Shown piece by piece: positions 26,201 to 33,512 of a DNA stretch of 33,512 nt. The notes beneath the pieces are model-generated. The model had not been told where the DNA came from, ran no database searches, and saw only the letters and a program-made list of their open reading frames with translations. Numbering within the stretch: the first letter of the stretch is position 1; every line of letters starts with the position of its first letter. Made by a program: the position numbers and the translations under genes. Origin of the DNA: Planctomyces sp. (GTDB taxonomy: Bacteria > Planctomycetota > Planctomycetia > Planctomycetales > Planctomycetaceae). The stretch is from positions 1-33,512 of the forward strand of contig SXXK01000310.1 in NCBI GenBank assembly GCA_005791255.1, written 5' to 3'.

Positions 26201-26642
26201 CAACACACCCAACGAAAAAGCTGGGCTGCTGGAAACCTTCGATGCGCCCAATCCCAATGAATGCTATCGTCGCCAGTCCAGCGTTGTGCCTCAGCAGGCC
26301 CTGGCGTTAATGAACAGCGGACTGGCGCTGGATGCCGCCAGACACCTCGCCCGCAACCTGACGGACGCAGCTGCCCGATCAGACGCAGCGAACAGCAACC
26401 ATCAGTTTGTCCGCCTGGCGTTTGAATCCATTCTGTCACGCTCACCCACTGATTCCGAACAACAGGCCTGCCTCGAATTTCTGCAGACGCTGCCGGACGA
26501 TCTGCAGAATTCCACTGCTGACGCATTCCCCGCTGGCCCTCAGACGGCCCAACGCCCCCCGGCCACGGATCCGGCACAGCGGGCCCGCGAAAATCTGATC
26601 GTCGTCCTCTTCAGTCACAATGAGTTTGTCACGATTCGCTGA
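23280..26642 (+). CDS. PSD1 and planctomycete cytochrome c domain protein (PSCyt1-DUF1549-DUF1553) with internal LamG/jellyroll-like domain
   Basis: 1120 residues from the ATG at 23280; an open frame to 23199 adds 27 residues without a signal. The signal peptide has hydrophobic core [18 protein letters not shown]. Domains in order: PSCyt1 cytochrome c (about 60-130) with heme-binding CAACH (C70-H74) and MPP(A)GEGEHL; DUF1549 (about 184-387), with [38 protein letters not shown] and a second CxxCH in [12 protein letters not shown]; a domain of about 170 residues (536-704) from [20 protein letters not shown] through [21 protein letters not shown] that looks like a DUF1080/LamG jellyroll; an Ala-rich coiled coil (705-815); and DUF1553 (about 824-1080), starting [20 protein letters not shown]. 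The protein is exported and probably binds heme. It precedes a DUF1501 gene on the same strand, the standard planctomycete pairing. The enzymatic role is unknown. Confidence 0.93.
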   Translation: [1120 protein letters not shown]

Positions 26643-26678
26643 CCGGCTGCACTTGCCATGAACCCAGGATCAGTTGCC

Positions 26679-28121
26679 ATGACACAGACACCTCGGCATC
26701 AGCGGACCCGTCGCACCAGCCTTGCCGACATCGGTATGGGAGTGACCGGAATGGCACTCGGCACCCTGCTGGCCGGAGACGGTATCACTCGAACGATGGC
26801 CACGGAAGCCACCGTGCCGAAACCGGCCCGCGCACGCAGTGTGATCTGGTACTTCATGCTGGGTGGCACCAGTCATCTGGAAAGCTTCGACTACAAGCCA
26901 GCGATCAATCGCTATGCCGGCCTGACGGTCGATGAATCCCCCTACCGCTCCACGGTGCTCGACTCACCTTTCTACCGCAAAAATGTCCGCGACTTCGCCG
27001 GTACACCGCGGGCCCTGATGGCACAGCTGTATCCACTGCAGACCGGCTTTCAGCGCCGCGGACAGTCCGGCATGCATGTCAGTGACTGGTGGCCGCATGT
27101 TGGAGGCTGTGCTGATGACCTCGCAGTCATTCGCTCGATGTGGACGACAGACAACGATCACGCCGCACAACTGCAATTCCATACCGGACGACACATCTTT
27201 GATGGCTTTCACCCGTCCATTGGCTCGTGGGTCCACTACGGTCTGGGCTCACTCAACAGCAATCTGCCGGAATTTGTGGTCATGGGCGGCGGACCGGGAG
27301 ACTGCTGCGGCGGCGTGGGAGCCCACAGTGGCAGCTATCTCGGCCCCGAATACTCGGGCATCCCCATGTCCACCGACCCCGCCAGCCCTCTCGCCTTCGG
27401 AACCCCGGGGCCAACCGTCAGCAAAGTGGAACGCCGTCGCCAGTTGCAGCTGCTGCAGCAGCTCAACAGTTACGCCGCTGTCGACTATCCCGATGATCCC
27501 GCAATGCGGGCGCGCATCCAAAGCTATGAGCTGGCCTTCCGCATGCAGATGTCCGTACCCGAAGTCGTCAGCCTCGACTCCGAAACCCGGCAGACCCAGC
27601 AGCAGTACGGAATCGGAAACTCGGCCACCGACCGCATTGGGAGATACAGCCTGACAGCCCGTCGACTGGTGGAACGCGGAGTCCGCTTTGTGCAGATCTA
27701 CGATGATGGCTGGGATGCTCATACGCAGCTGAAACAAAATCACACGACCCGCTGCGCCGCTGTCGATCAGCCCATCGCTGCGCTGCTCAGGGACCTGAAG
27801 CAGCGTGGCCTGCTGGATGAAACCATCGTCGTCTGGGCCACCGAATTCGGACGCACTCCAGGCGCAGAACGCTCAGATGGTCGCGATCATCACCCCTACG
27901 GCTTCTCTGTCTGGATGGCCGGCGGCGGCATTCGCGGGGGCACAGTGCACGGAGCGACCGACGAGATCGGCTTCCACGCCGTGGAGGATCGGCACTACGT
28001 CACAGACCTGCACGCCACCCTGCTGCACCAGTTGGGACTGGACCACCGCAGCCTGGAAATCCCCGGACACAAACGCCTGGAAATCGACTTCGGATCGCCC
28101 ATCTCAGCCATCCTGACCTGA
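26679..28121 (+). CDS. DUF1501 family protein (operon partner of the PSD1 gene)
   Basis: The start at 26679 has AGGA 9 nt upstream and gives 480 residues; an ATG at 26658 (7 residues more) is possible but has no ribosome binding site. The N-terminus RTRRTSLADIGMGVTGMALGTLLAGDG is Tat-like, so it is exported folded. DUF1501 belongs to the alkaline-phosphatase-like clan; landmarks are WYFMLGGTSHLESFDYKP, GGGPGDCCGGVGAHSGSYLG, LTARRLVERGVRFVQIYDDGWDAH, DETIVVWATEFGRTPGAE, and SDGRDHHPYGFSVWMAGGGIRGG. The metal-type His/Asp cluster is intact. It lies 36 bp after the PSD1 stop, so the two are very likely co-transcribed. Confidence 0.92.
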   Translation: MTQTPRHQRTRRTSLADIGMGVTGMALGTLLAGDGITRTMATEATVPKPARARSVIWYFMLGGTSHLESFDYKPAINRYAGLTVDESPYRSTVLDSPFYRKNVRDFAGTPRALMAQLYPLQTGFQRRGQSGMHVSDWWPHVGGCADDLAVIRSMWTTDNDHAAQLQFHTGRHIFDGFHPSIGSWVHYGLGSLNSNLPEFVVMGGGPGDCCGGVGAHSGSYLGPEYSGIPMSTDPASPLAFGTPGPTVSKVERRRQLQLLQQLNSYAAVDYPDDPAMRARIQSYELAFRMQMSVPEVVSLDSETRQTQQQYGIGNSATDRIGRYSLTARRLVERGVRFVQIYDDGWDAHTQLKQNHTTRCAAVDQPIAALLRDLKQRGLLDETIVVWATEFGRTPGAERSDGRDHHPYGFSVWMAGGGIRGGTVHGATDEIGFHAVEDRHYVTDLHATLLHQLGLDHRSLEIPGHKRLEIDFGSPISAILT

Positions 28122-28180
28122 CCCCGCGCCCTGCCCTGTAGCTGACTGGCATACGCTGAATACAAAGTCCCACTCCCCGC

Positions 28181-28257
28181 TGACTGCTGACCACTGACGA
28201 CTGACCACTGACCACTGACCACTGACCACTGACCACTGACCACTGACAACTGACAAC
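28181..28257 (+). repeat. Heptanucleotide tandem repeat, eleven TGACNNC units
   Basis: Units start at 28181 and follow every 7 bp: TGACTGC, TGACCAC, TGACGAC, six consecutive TGACCAC, then two TGACAAC. It fills more than half of the 135-bp convergent gap between two DUF1501 genes, and its last base is the first plus-strand base of the stop codon of the minus-strand gene. The layout resembles the short tandemly repeated heptamers known from cyanobacteria; a role in termination or genome plasticity is possible. Confidence 0.9.
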
Positions 28258-29693
28258 TATCCAAAAATCTCGCTGACCACCCGCCCCGAAACATCCGTCA
28301 GCCGAAAATCCCGACCGCCGTAGCGATAGGTCAGTTGTTCGTGGTCCAGCCCCATCAGATGCAGAATCGTGGCATGCAGATCATGCACGTGCACCTTGTC
28401 TTCGGCCGCGTAAAACCCAAATTCGTCCGAAGCACCGTACCGAAAACCCGCCTTCACTCCGCCACCGGCCATCCACCAGGTAAAAGCATGCGGATTGTGG
28501 TCTCGACCGTCCGTTCCCTGAGCCGTCGGAGTCCGACCGAATTCCGCACCCCAGATCACCAGTGTGTCCTCCAGCAGTCCCCGCTGCCGCAGATCGCGCA
28601 GCAGTCCGGCGATCGGACGGTCCACCTCCGCAGCCAGTCGACCATGATCCTTTCGCAGATCCGCATGCTGATCCCAATACGCATGCGATACCTGCACAAA
28701 ACGCACGCCCGCCTCAGACAGTCGCCGCGCCAGCAGGCACTGAGTCCCAAAGTTGCCGGTAGGTTCCTGATCGATGCCGTACAGGTCGCGAGTCGCCTGA
28801 GTCTCAGCGGACAGATCAAACAGTCGCGGCGCTTCCGTCTGCATCCGAAATGCCAGCTCGAAAGAACTGAGCCGCGCCTGCAGCTCAGAATCCAGCTCGG
28901 CCGGAATCTGCACACCCGCCTGCCCTGCGTCAGTGCCTGCACCACGCAGTGCGTCAAGTCGCCCCAGCATACGCAGCTGCAGCCGCTGCACATCGGCGGA
29001 ACTGCCGCCATGTGTCAGGTTGGCAATCTGCGCCGTGGTGCGGCCGTTGGAACGCGCTGTGGCAATCCGAGTCGCCTGGTGAATCGGCGGCAGAAAAGCA
29101 GAACCAAAGTTGCGCACTCCGCCATGCCCCAGAGTCGGATTGATCGTTACAAATGACGGCAGACTGGCATTCTCAGTCCCCAGTCCATAACTCAGCCACG
29201 CTCCCAGACTGGGACGCACAAATGTGTCCGAACCCGTGTTGATTTTCAACAGGGCCCCACCATGAGCCTCGTTTGAACCGTGCAGGGAATGCAAAAAGGT
29301 CAGCCAGTCCGCACACTGACCAACGTGCGGAAACAAATCACTGACCCATGCACCGCAGTCACCGTACTGCCGAAATTTCCACGGACTTTTCAGCAGGTTG
29401 CCCGTCTGAGCAAACTGAATACGAGGCTTGGCGAAGGGCAGCGGCTGCCCGTCCCGCTGCTGCAGCTGCGGCTTGTAATCGAATGTATCCACATGGGACG
29501 GACCACCATGCATGAACAGAAAGATGATGCGCCGCGCCCGCGGAACAAAATGTCCCTCACGCTGCGACAACGGATTCTGCGATGTTGCCGACTGAGCGAC
29601 AACGCGACGCTGTTCACCGCTCAGCAGACTGTGCAGAGCCAGCCCGCACAAACCGGTGGAAACATTCTGCAGCCAGCCTCGTCGCGTCATCAT
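28257..29693 (-). CDS. DUF1501 family protein
   Basis: 478 residues from 29693 (ATG ATG ACG CGA CGA; the second ATG at 29690 fits GGAA at 7 nt equally well). A longer frame to 29780 has no signal. The N-terminus TRRGWLQNVSTGLCGLALHSLLSG is Tat-like. Family marks are IIFLFMHGGPSHVDTFDYKPQL, LARRLSEAGVRFVQVSHAYWDQHADL, EDTLVIWGAEFGRTPTAQGTDGRDHNPHAF, MAGGGVKAGFRYGASDEFGFYAAED and DLHATILHLMGLDHEQLTYRY. It converges with the preceding DUF1501 gene. No PSD1 partner lies directly upstream of it here, which is unusual. Confidence 0.92.
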   Translation of the reverse strand: MMTRRGWLQNVSTGLCGLALHSLLSGEQRRVVAQSATSQNPLSQREGHFVPRARRIIFLFMHGGPSHVDTFDYKPQLQQRDGQPLPFAKPRIQFAQTGNLLKSPWKFRQYGDCGAWVSDLFPHVGQCADWLTFLHSLHGSNEAHGGALLKINTGSDTFVRPSLGAWLSYGLGTENASLPSFVTINPTLGHGGVRNFGSAFLPPIHQATRIATARSNGRTTAQIANLTHGGSSADVQRLQLRMLGRLDALRGAGTDAGQAGVQIPAELDSELQARLSSFELAFRMQTEAPRLFDLSAETQATRDLYGIDQEPTGNFGTQCLLARRLSEAGVRFVQVSHAYWDQHADLRKDHGRLAAEVDRPIAGLLRDLRQRGLLEDTLVIWGAEFGRTPTAQGTDGRDHNPHAFTWWMAGGGVKAGFRYGASDEFGFYAAEDKVHVHDLHATILHLMGLDHEQLTYRYGGRDFRLTDVSGRVVSEIFG

Positions 29694-30018
29694 GAAGTTC
29701 CAGTTCGCTGGTGCACGACACCGGTCAAACGCTTCAGGCCGGCACCACACGCCGGCCCCGCAAAACAGTGCCATGAACACCGCAGTCTACAGCCCGCAGG
29801 GAAGACCGGGCAACAGCGCGCCCCTGTCGTTGCCATAACCGACCAGAATTGCCATCTGCACAACTTACCACTCCGCCGTTACGCCACCACAAAATCAGAT
29901 GCTTTGTCATTGATTTCCTTGGGAATTTCTCCATCCCATCCGGCTTTGAGGACAATGACTCCACCGTTTGTGACGGGTGTATCTGAATGCTGAACAGCCC
30001 CGGAATGGACTCACCCGC
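29694..30018. other. Intergenic region (325 bp)
   Basis: It separates divergent genes, the minus-strand DUF1501 and the small plus-strand membrane protein. It contains overlapping open frames on both strands without family features. No repeat or hairpin of note was seen. Confidence 0.45.
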
Positions 30019-30366
30019 ATGCTGCCATCTTTCCGGCAAAGCGTCGTACGTCGACCAGCGGCAGTGATCATCGCCATCGCAGCATTCGAGACGATCGGCG
30101 TCATCCTGCTGCTGAGTGGCGTCGTCGGGACTCGAATTCGCGGAAAGTCGGTGGTCATGAAAGTGACTTGCCTCAATCCGGACCGATTCATCAATGGCCG
30201 GACAACCCGCTGCGCATTCCCGCAGTCTGGCATCGAACAGGTGACAGTGCCGGAGGATACGAAGCGAGTCTTTCAGCGCGCTGTGGCAGAACACCGCCTG
30301 TGTGCTGACATCACCATCGTCTGCTCGAGGCGGACCGCGCTGCAGACACTTCGGATTCACGAGTAG
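30019..30366 (+). CDS. Hypothetical single-pass membrane protein
   Basis: 115 residues from ATG 30019; a GTG at 29977 would add 14 residues (YLNAEQPRNGLTR). The N-terminus is basic (PSFRQSVVRRPA), followed by a hydrophobic helix AAVIIAIAAFETIGVILLLSGVVG (about residues 12-35). The C-terminal domain of about 80 residues includes SVVMKVTCLNPDRFINGRTT, FPQSGIEQVTVPED and HRLCADITIVCSRRTALQT. Third-position GC is high and the composition looks protein-like, so I favour this over the antisense frame of 208 codons. I do not recognise a family or assign a function. Its stop is 15 bp from the stop of the convergent DUF1501 gene. Confidence 0.5.
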   Translation: MLPSFRQSVVRRPAAVIIAIAAFETIGVILLLSGVVGTRIRGKSVVMKVTCLNPDRFINGRTTRCAFPQSGIEQVTVPEDTKRVFQRAVAEHRLCADITIVCSRRTALQTLRIHE

Positions 30367-30381
30367 GCAGCCGCAACTGCC

Positions 30382-31794
30382 TCACGCCAGTATCTCTCGG
30401 ATCACCTCGCCGCGACTCAGCGGAAACGGACGACCACTCTGGTCGTACAGCAGAGTTTCCGGAGCGTACCCGAGACAATGAAAAATTGTCGCTGTAATGT
30501 CTGCAGCTGAAACCGCACCGGAGACTGGAAATGCTCCCTGAGGGTCAGATTCTCCCAGTACAAATCCACGCCGAATCCCCGCTCCACCCAAAGCAATTGA
30601 AAAACAGTTGCCCCAGTGATCGCGACCGGCGTTGGCGTTGATTCGGGGAGTATGCCCGAATTCGCCGATCCACACCACCAGCGTCTCATCCAACAGTCCC
30701 CGCTGCTGCAAATCCTGCAGCAGCGCTGAACAGGCCTTGTCCATCCGCGGCATCAGGAATCCCTTCAGGTCGCTGAAGTGGTTGTTGTGAGTATCCCACG
30801 AGCCGTTGTTTTTGACTTCTTCAATTTTTGTCCAGTTGACCTGCACCAGCGCGACACCCGCCTGCACCAGACGACGTGCCAGCAGCAGAGACTGCCCAAA
30901 ACGATTGCGACCGTACTGCTCCCGCAGCACATCCGGTTCCTCGCTGATCTCAAAGGCCCGCCGCGCTGCCCGGCCGGCCAGCAGATCAAACGCCTGCCAC
31001 GCATGATGCGAAAAACGGCCCGCCACCGCTGCCAGATCCGCCTGCCGCTGTGTGGCATCCAGAGTCGCCAGCAGTTGCCGGCGAGAACTGAATCGAGCAC
31101 CACTGACCTCCGACGGCAACGAAAGATCCGGAACCTGAAAATCCGGCAGCGACGGATCGCACGTGATCAGCCATGGATCAAACTGCCGCCCCAGCACACC
31201 AGCCGTCTGACCTGGCCACAGAATCTCACCATCGTTGGCAATATGCCGTGGCAGAGTAATTGCCGAAGGCAGACCATCACGATCTGCCCGCAGAGCTCGC
31301 ATGATGGCCCCGTGCGATGGTGACAGGTTCGGAGCTTTGGAAACAACGTTCTCCTGACTGAGCGGCTGATGCGGCACTCCCGTCAGCATCTGATACCCAC
31401 TGGACGAATGTGCCTGATCCTGAGTCACCACGGCCCGCAGCACCGATAACTTGTCCGTGTGCAGTGCCAAACTCGGCATCAGTTCACCCACCCGCAGGCC
31501 GGGCACAACGGATTCGATGCTGCCGAATTCACCGCGAATTTCCGCCGGAGCCTGCGGCTTGGGATCCCAGGTCTCGTGCTGCGGAGGCCCTCCGGTCAGC
31601 CACACCAGAATCACGGATTTCGCCGACCCAAATCCCGGTGACTGATCCCGCTGCTCAGTTGCCGCAGCGGCCTGTTTCGCTGCCAGCAACCCCGGCAGAG
31701 ACAGCCCCAACGCCTGCAGGCCGCCCACACGCAGCACCGAACGGCGACTGCGTCCATCACAAAGTGCAGCGGCGGAATCCACAAAATTCAGCAT
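30382..31794 (-). CDS. DUF1501 family protein, divergent type
   Basis: The ATG at 31794 has GGAG 6 nt upstream and gives 470 residues; the longer frame to 31839 adds a hydrophobic leader that is probably not used. SRRSVLRVGGLQALGLSLPGLLAAKQ is a Tat-type signal. DUF1501 marks are SVILVWLTGGPPQHETWDPKP, VTQDQAHSSSGYQMLTG, LARRLVQAGVALVQVNW, TLVVWIGEFGHTPRIN and AGRDHWGNCFSIALGGAGIRRG. It is sequence-distinct from the two other DUF1501 proteins here: it has TGGPPQHETW where they have GG(P/T)SH(V/L)(D/E)(T/S)F. The start is 294 bp from the divergent DUF1552 gene. Confidence 0.92.
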   Translation of the reverse strand: MLNFVDSAAALCDGRSRRSVLRVGGLQALGLSLPGLLAAKQAAAATEQRDQSPGFGSAKSVILVWLTGGPPQHETWDPKPQAPAEIRGEFGSIESVVPGLRVGELMPSLALHTDKLSVLRAVVTQDQAHSSSGYQMLTGVPHQPLSQENVVSKAPNLSPSHGAIMRALRADRDGLPSAITLPRHIANDGEILWPGQTAGVLGRQFDPWLITCDPSLPDFQVPDLSLPSEVSGARFSSRRQLLATLDATQRQADLAAVAGRFSHHAWQAFDLLAGRAARRAFEISEEPDVLREQYGRNRFGQSLLLARRLVQAGVALVQVNWTKIEEVKNNGSWDTHNNHFSDLKGFLMPRMDKACSALLQDLQQRGLLDETLVVWIGEFGHTPRINANAGRDHWGNCFSIALGGAGIRRGFVLGESDPQGAFPVSGAVSAADITATIFHCLGYAPETLLYDQSGRPFPLSRGEVIREILA

Positions 31795-32087
31795 GGAAAA
31801 CTCCGGAAGCAGGGCCGGAAGGAATGGCAGGTACAACACGGGCAGGAATCTCTGGTGAAAGTCTTGCAGAAGGTATGGAATGCCGCAAGGAACATCCTCC
31901 GCTCACGTCCCGCTCCGGCTCGAAAACTTCGGCAATTCCCGGGATTTCTGCAAAACCGGTGAATCCGGACGACGGCCTTCCCGTTGCAATCCGCCATCCG
32001 CCTGCGTAAGCTGCCCGTAGCGGCCGCTCCGGTCAGCTCCCGCCAGATGCCTCCGCCTGAAACCGCCAGTCCCAAAGGCCGCCACAC
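31795..32087. other. Divergent promoter region between DUF1501 and DUF1552 genes
   Basis: 293 bp between two outward-reading genes. AAGG lies 9 nt before the ATG at 32088. No sigma-70-like pair was convincing. A minus-strand open frame (31788-32462) covers it but shows no family features and runs antisense to the DUF1552 gene. Confidence 0.45.
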
Positions 32088-33449
32088 ATGAAACTCCCCC
32101 GCCGACACTTTCTCAAAGGCCCTGGGGCTGCCGTCCTGCTGCCCTTTCTCCCTTCCATCGCCTCCGCCGCTGCCCGCAAAGCCGCCGAAAAACCGGCTCG
32201 CCGCATGGTGATTGTCTACCTGCCCAACGGCATCGTCAGACGCTGCTTTTTCCCCGGCGAAGAACAGGCCGAGCTGCCGGACTTTATCGGCGGCTTCGAC
32301 GCCGATCGCACCAAGGCGGAAAGACGCCTGAAAGGACAACCCGGAATCCGCCCCCTGCAGCTCACATCCACCCTGCAGCCACTGGCCGAACTCAGCAACG
32401 ATCTCACCATGCTGATCGGACTCGATCGCTCCTTCAAACACGGACAGGATGTCCACGCGCAAGGTGCCTCCTGCTACCTCACCAGCCTGTCACCGCAACA
32501 GGCTGCCGACAGCGGAGTCGCGCACCCCAACGGAAGAACACTCGATCAGATCGTCGGAGACCACGTCGGACATTCCACTGTCTTCAACACCCTCGAAATC
32601 AGCTGCAACGGCTTCACCGCCCCCAAAGAACCCATCGAATTTGACAATATCTCGTGGTACGGACCGGGACGGATTGCCCCCGCCGTACGCGATCCCCAAA
32701 AACTCTACGAACGACTGTTCCTCCGCGAAGACTACCGCCGCCATGTCAGCAGCGTCACGGACCTGGTCCTGGCCGATGCCCGCGACCTGTCACGACAACT
32801 GGCTGCTGATGATCGCCGCCAGATGGACGAATTCATGGAACTCATCCGCGGCATCGAACAACGCATCAAACGCATGGACGAAATGCTCCGCTCCGCTGAT
32901 GTCAAAGTCCCCAAAAATGAAATCCTGCCCCGCGGCGAATACATCCGACTGCAGATGGACCTGATGCTGGCTGCCCTGCAAACCGGCATCACCAATGTCT
33001 GCACCTTCATGATCGGTCCCGAGCGCTGGGATGCCACACTGATGTACGAAGGCGTCTTCGAACAGCCTGTCCAACATCACAATATGACTCACAACCAAAA
33101 AGGCGATGGCTGGAAAGACCTTCAAAAAATCGACCTGTTCCACATGCAGCAGTTCGCCTGGCTGATCCGTCGCATGAAGGAAATCCGCGACCCGGACGGC
33201 AGCTCTCTCCTCGATAACTCCATCGTCTCACTCGGAGCCGGACTCGGAGATGGTGCGACACACCAGTACTACGACCTGCCCATGCTGATCGCGGGCACCG
33301 CACAGGGACAGATTCGCCAGGGACGCACCATCCAGCTGCCACCAGGCACACTCACCTCCAGTCTCTGGCTCACCTTCGCTCAATTGATGGGAGTGGAAAT
33401 GAAGTCCTACGCCGACAGTTCCGGAGTCCTCACGGACCTTTGGACCTGA
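32088..33449 (+). CDS. DUF1552 family protein
   Basis: 453 residues beginning MKLPRRHFLKGPGAAVLLPFL, a twin-arginine signal (RRHFLK), so export is likely. DUF1552 marks are MVIVYLPNGI, TSTLQPLAELSNDLTMLIGLD, HAQGASCYLTSLSPQQ, SVDQ-like GRTLDQIVGDHVGHSTVFNTLEIS, RIKRMDEMLRSADVKVP, and DNSIVSLGAGLGDGATHQYYDLPMLIAG. In this phylum DUF1552 genes normally follow a gene with DUF1592/DUF1588/DUF1595 (cytochrome-type) domains; here the upstream gene is a divergent DUF1501 and no such partner is seen. The role is unknown; a link to exported carbohydrate breakdown is a common speculation. It ends 63 bp before the window edge. Confidence 0.93.
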   Translation: MKLPRRHFLKGPGAAVLLPFLPSIASAAARKAAEKPARRMVIVYLPNGIVRRCFFPGEEQAELPDFIGGFDADRTKAERRLKGQPGIRPLQLTSTLQPLAELSNDLTMLIGLDRSFKHGQDVHAQGASCYLTSLSPQQAADSGVAHPNGRTLDQIVGDHVGHSTVFNTLEISCNGFTAPKEPIEFDNISWYGPGRIAPAVRDPQKLYERLFLREDYRRHVSSVTDLVLADARDLSRQLAADDRRQMDEFMELIRGIEQRIKRMDEMLRSADVKVPKNEILPRGEYIRLQMDLMLAALQTGITNVCTFMIGPERWDATLMYEGVFEQPVQHHNMTHNQKGDGWKDLQKIDLFHMQQFAWLIRRMKEIRDPDGSSLLDNSIVSLGAGLGDGATHQYYDLPMLIAGTAQGQIRQGRTIQLPPGTLTSSLWLTFAQLMGVEMKSYADSSGVLTDLWT

Positions 33450-33470
33450 ACCAGAAAAACATCTCCTCCC

Positions 33471-33490
33471 CTCGCCCCCCACCGGGCGAG
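33471..33490 (+). repeat. GC-rich hairpin after the DUF1552 gene (cut near window edge)
   Basis: A 7-bp inverted repeat, CTCGCCC (33471-33477) and GGGCGAG (33484-33490), with a 6-nt loop, followed by G-rich sequence with no T-run. It may act as a terminator or belong to a dispersed palindromic repeat; the flanking C-rich and G-rich arms continue to the window edge. Confidence 0.4.
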
Positions 33491-33512
33491 AGGGGTCGGG
33501 GGTGAGGGGGAA

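Noticed and set aside
29734-30360. A 208-codon minus-strand frame
   Set aside because: Low-complexity His/Asp/Arg/Cys composition; the opposite strand encodes a plausible membrane protein.
31788-32462. A 224-codon minus-strand frame spanning the DUF1501/DUF1552 intergenic region
   Set aside because: Antisense to the DUF1552 signal sequence, no recognisable domain, and it overlaps the start of the DUF1501 gene.

Overview
This window reads as chromosomal DNA of a planctomycete (order Planctomycetales). The evidence is the gene content: a DUF1559 pseudopilin-like protein, three DUF1501 proteins, a DUF1552 protein, a PSD1-type cytochrome c protein (PSCyt1/DUF1549/DUF1553), a PQQ-type beta-propeller protein beginning with a WPQWGGP segment, a Zn-ribbon/formylglycine-generating-enzyme-like protein, and GC-rich coding sequence. 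I cannot name the species. No rRNA, tRNA or CRISPR array was seen.

Layout. 1-3039 (minus strand): a secreted alpha/alpha-toroid (prenyltransferase/squalene-oxidase repeat) protein cut by the left edge, a DUF1559 protein, and an unrecognised secreted protein with a good hairpin terminator. 3570-9929 (plus strand): a membrane-anchored ComEA-like helix-hairpin-helix protein overlapping an ABC exporter, a class I/II aminotransferase, an EpmA-type EF-P lysyl ligase and a secreted PQQ-like propeller. 9982 to about 12000: a mobile unit, namely a minus-strand Y1/HUH (REP-associated type) transposase flanked by two inward-facing arrays of a GGGGACACAG motif, with a 136-bp direct duplication on its left side.

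12130-14898 (minus strand): a staphylococcal-nuclease-like protein translationally coupled (ATGA) to a purine nucleoside phosphorylase, then a phytanoyl-CoA-dioxygenase-like protein. 15210-18543: a lipoprotein (DUF6655-like), a convergent SGNH hydrolase with TPRs, and a small secreted phospholipase-A2-like protein. 18823-20112: a rhomboid protease gene broken by two in-frame stop codons. 20211-22898 (minus strand): a Zn-ribbon/TM/FGE-like protein.

23280-33449: a planctomycete-specific secretion cluster. A PSD1 cytochrome protein and a DUF1501 protein form an operon, followed by a heptanucleotide repeat, a convergent DUF1501 gene, a small membrane protein, a third DUF1501 gene, and a divergent DUF1552 gene. 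Most carry twin-arginine-like N-termini, which suggests export. Their biochemical role is not established.

The strongest leads for a second look are the rhomboid gene with two clean nonsense codons in an otherwise intact frame, and the HUH transposase bounded by inverted motif arrays. Next come the PLA2-like protein, the enlarged SNase coupled to PNP, and a 10-bp palindrome shared upstream of two separate minus-strand genes.
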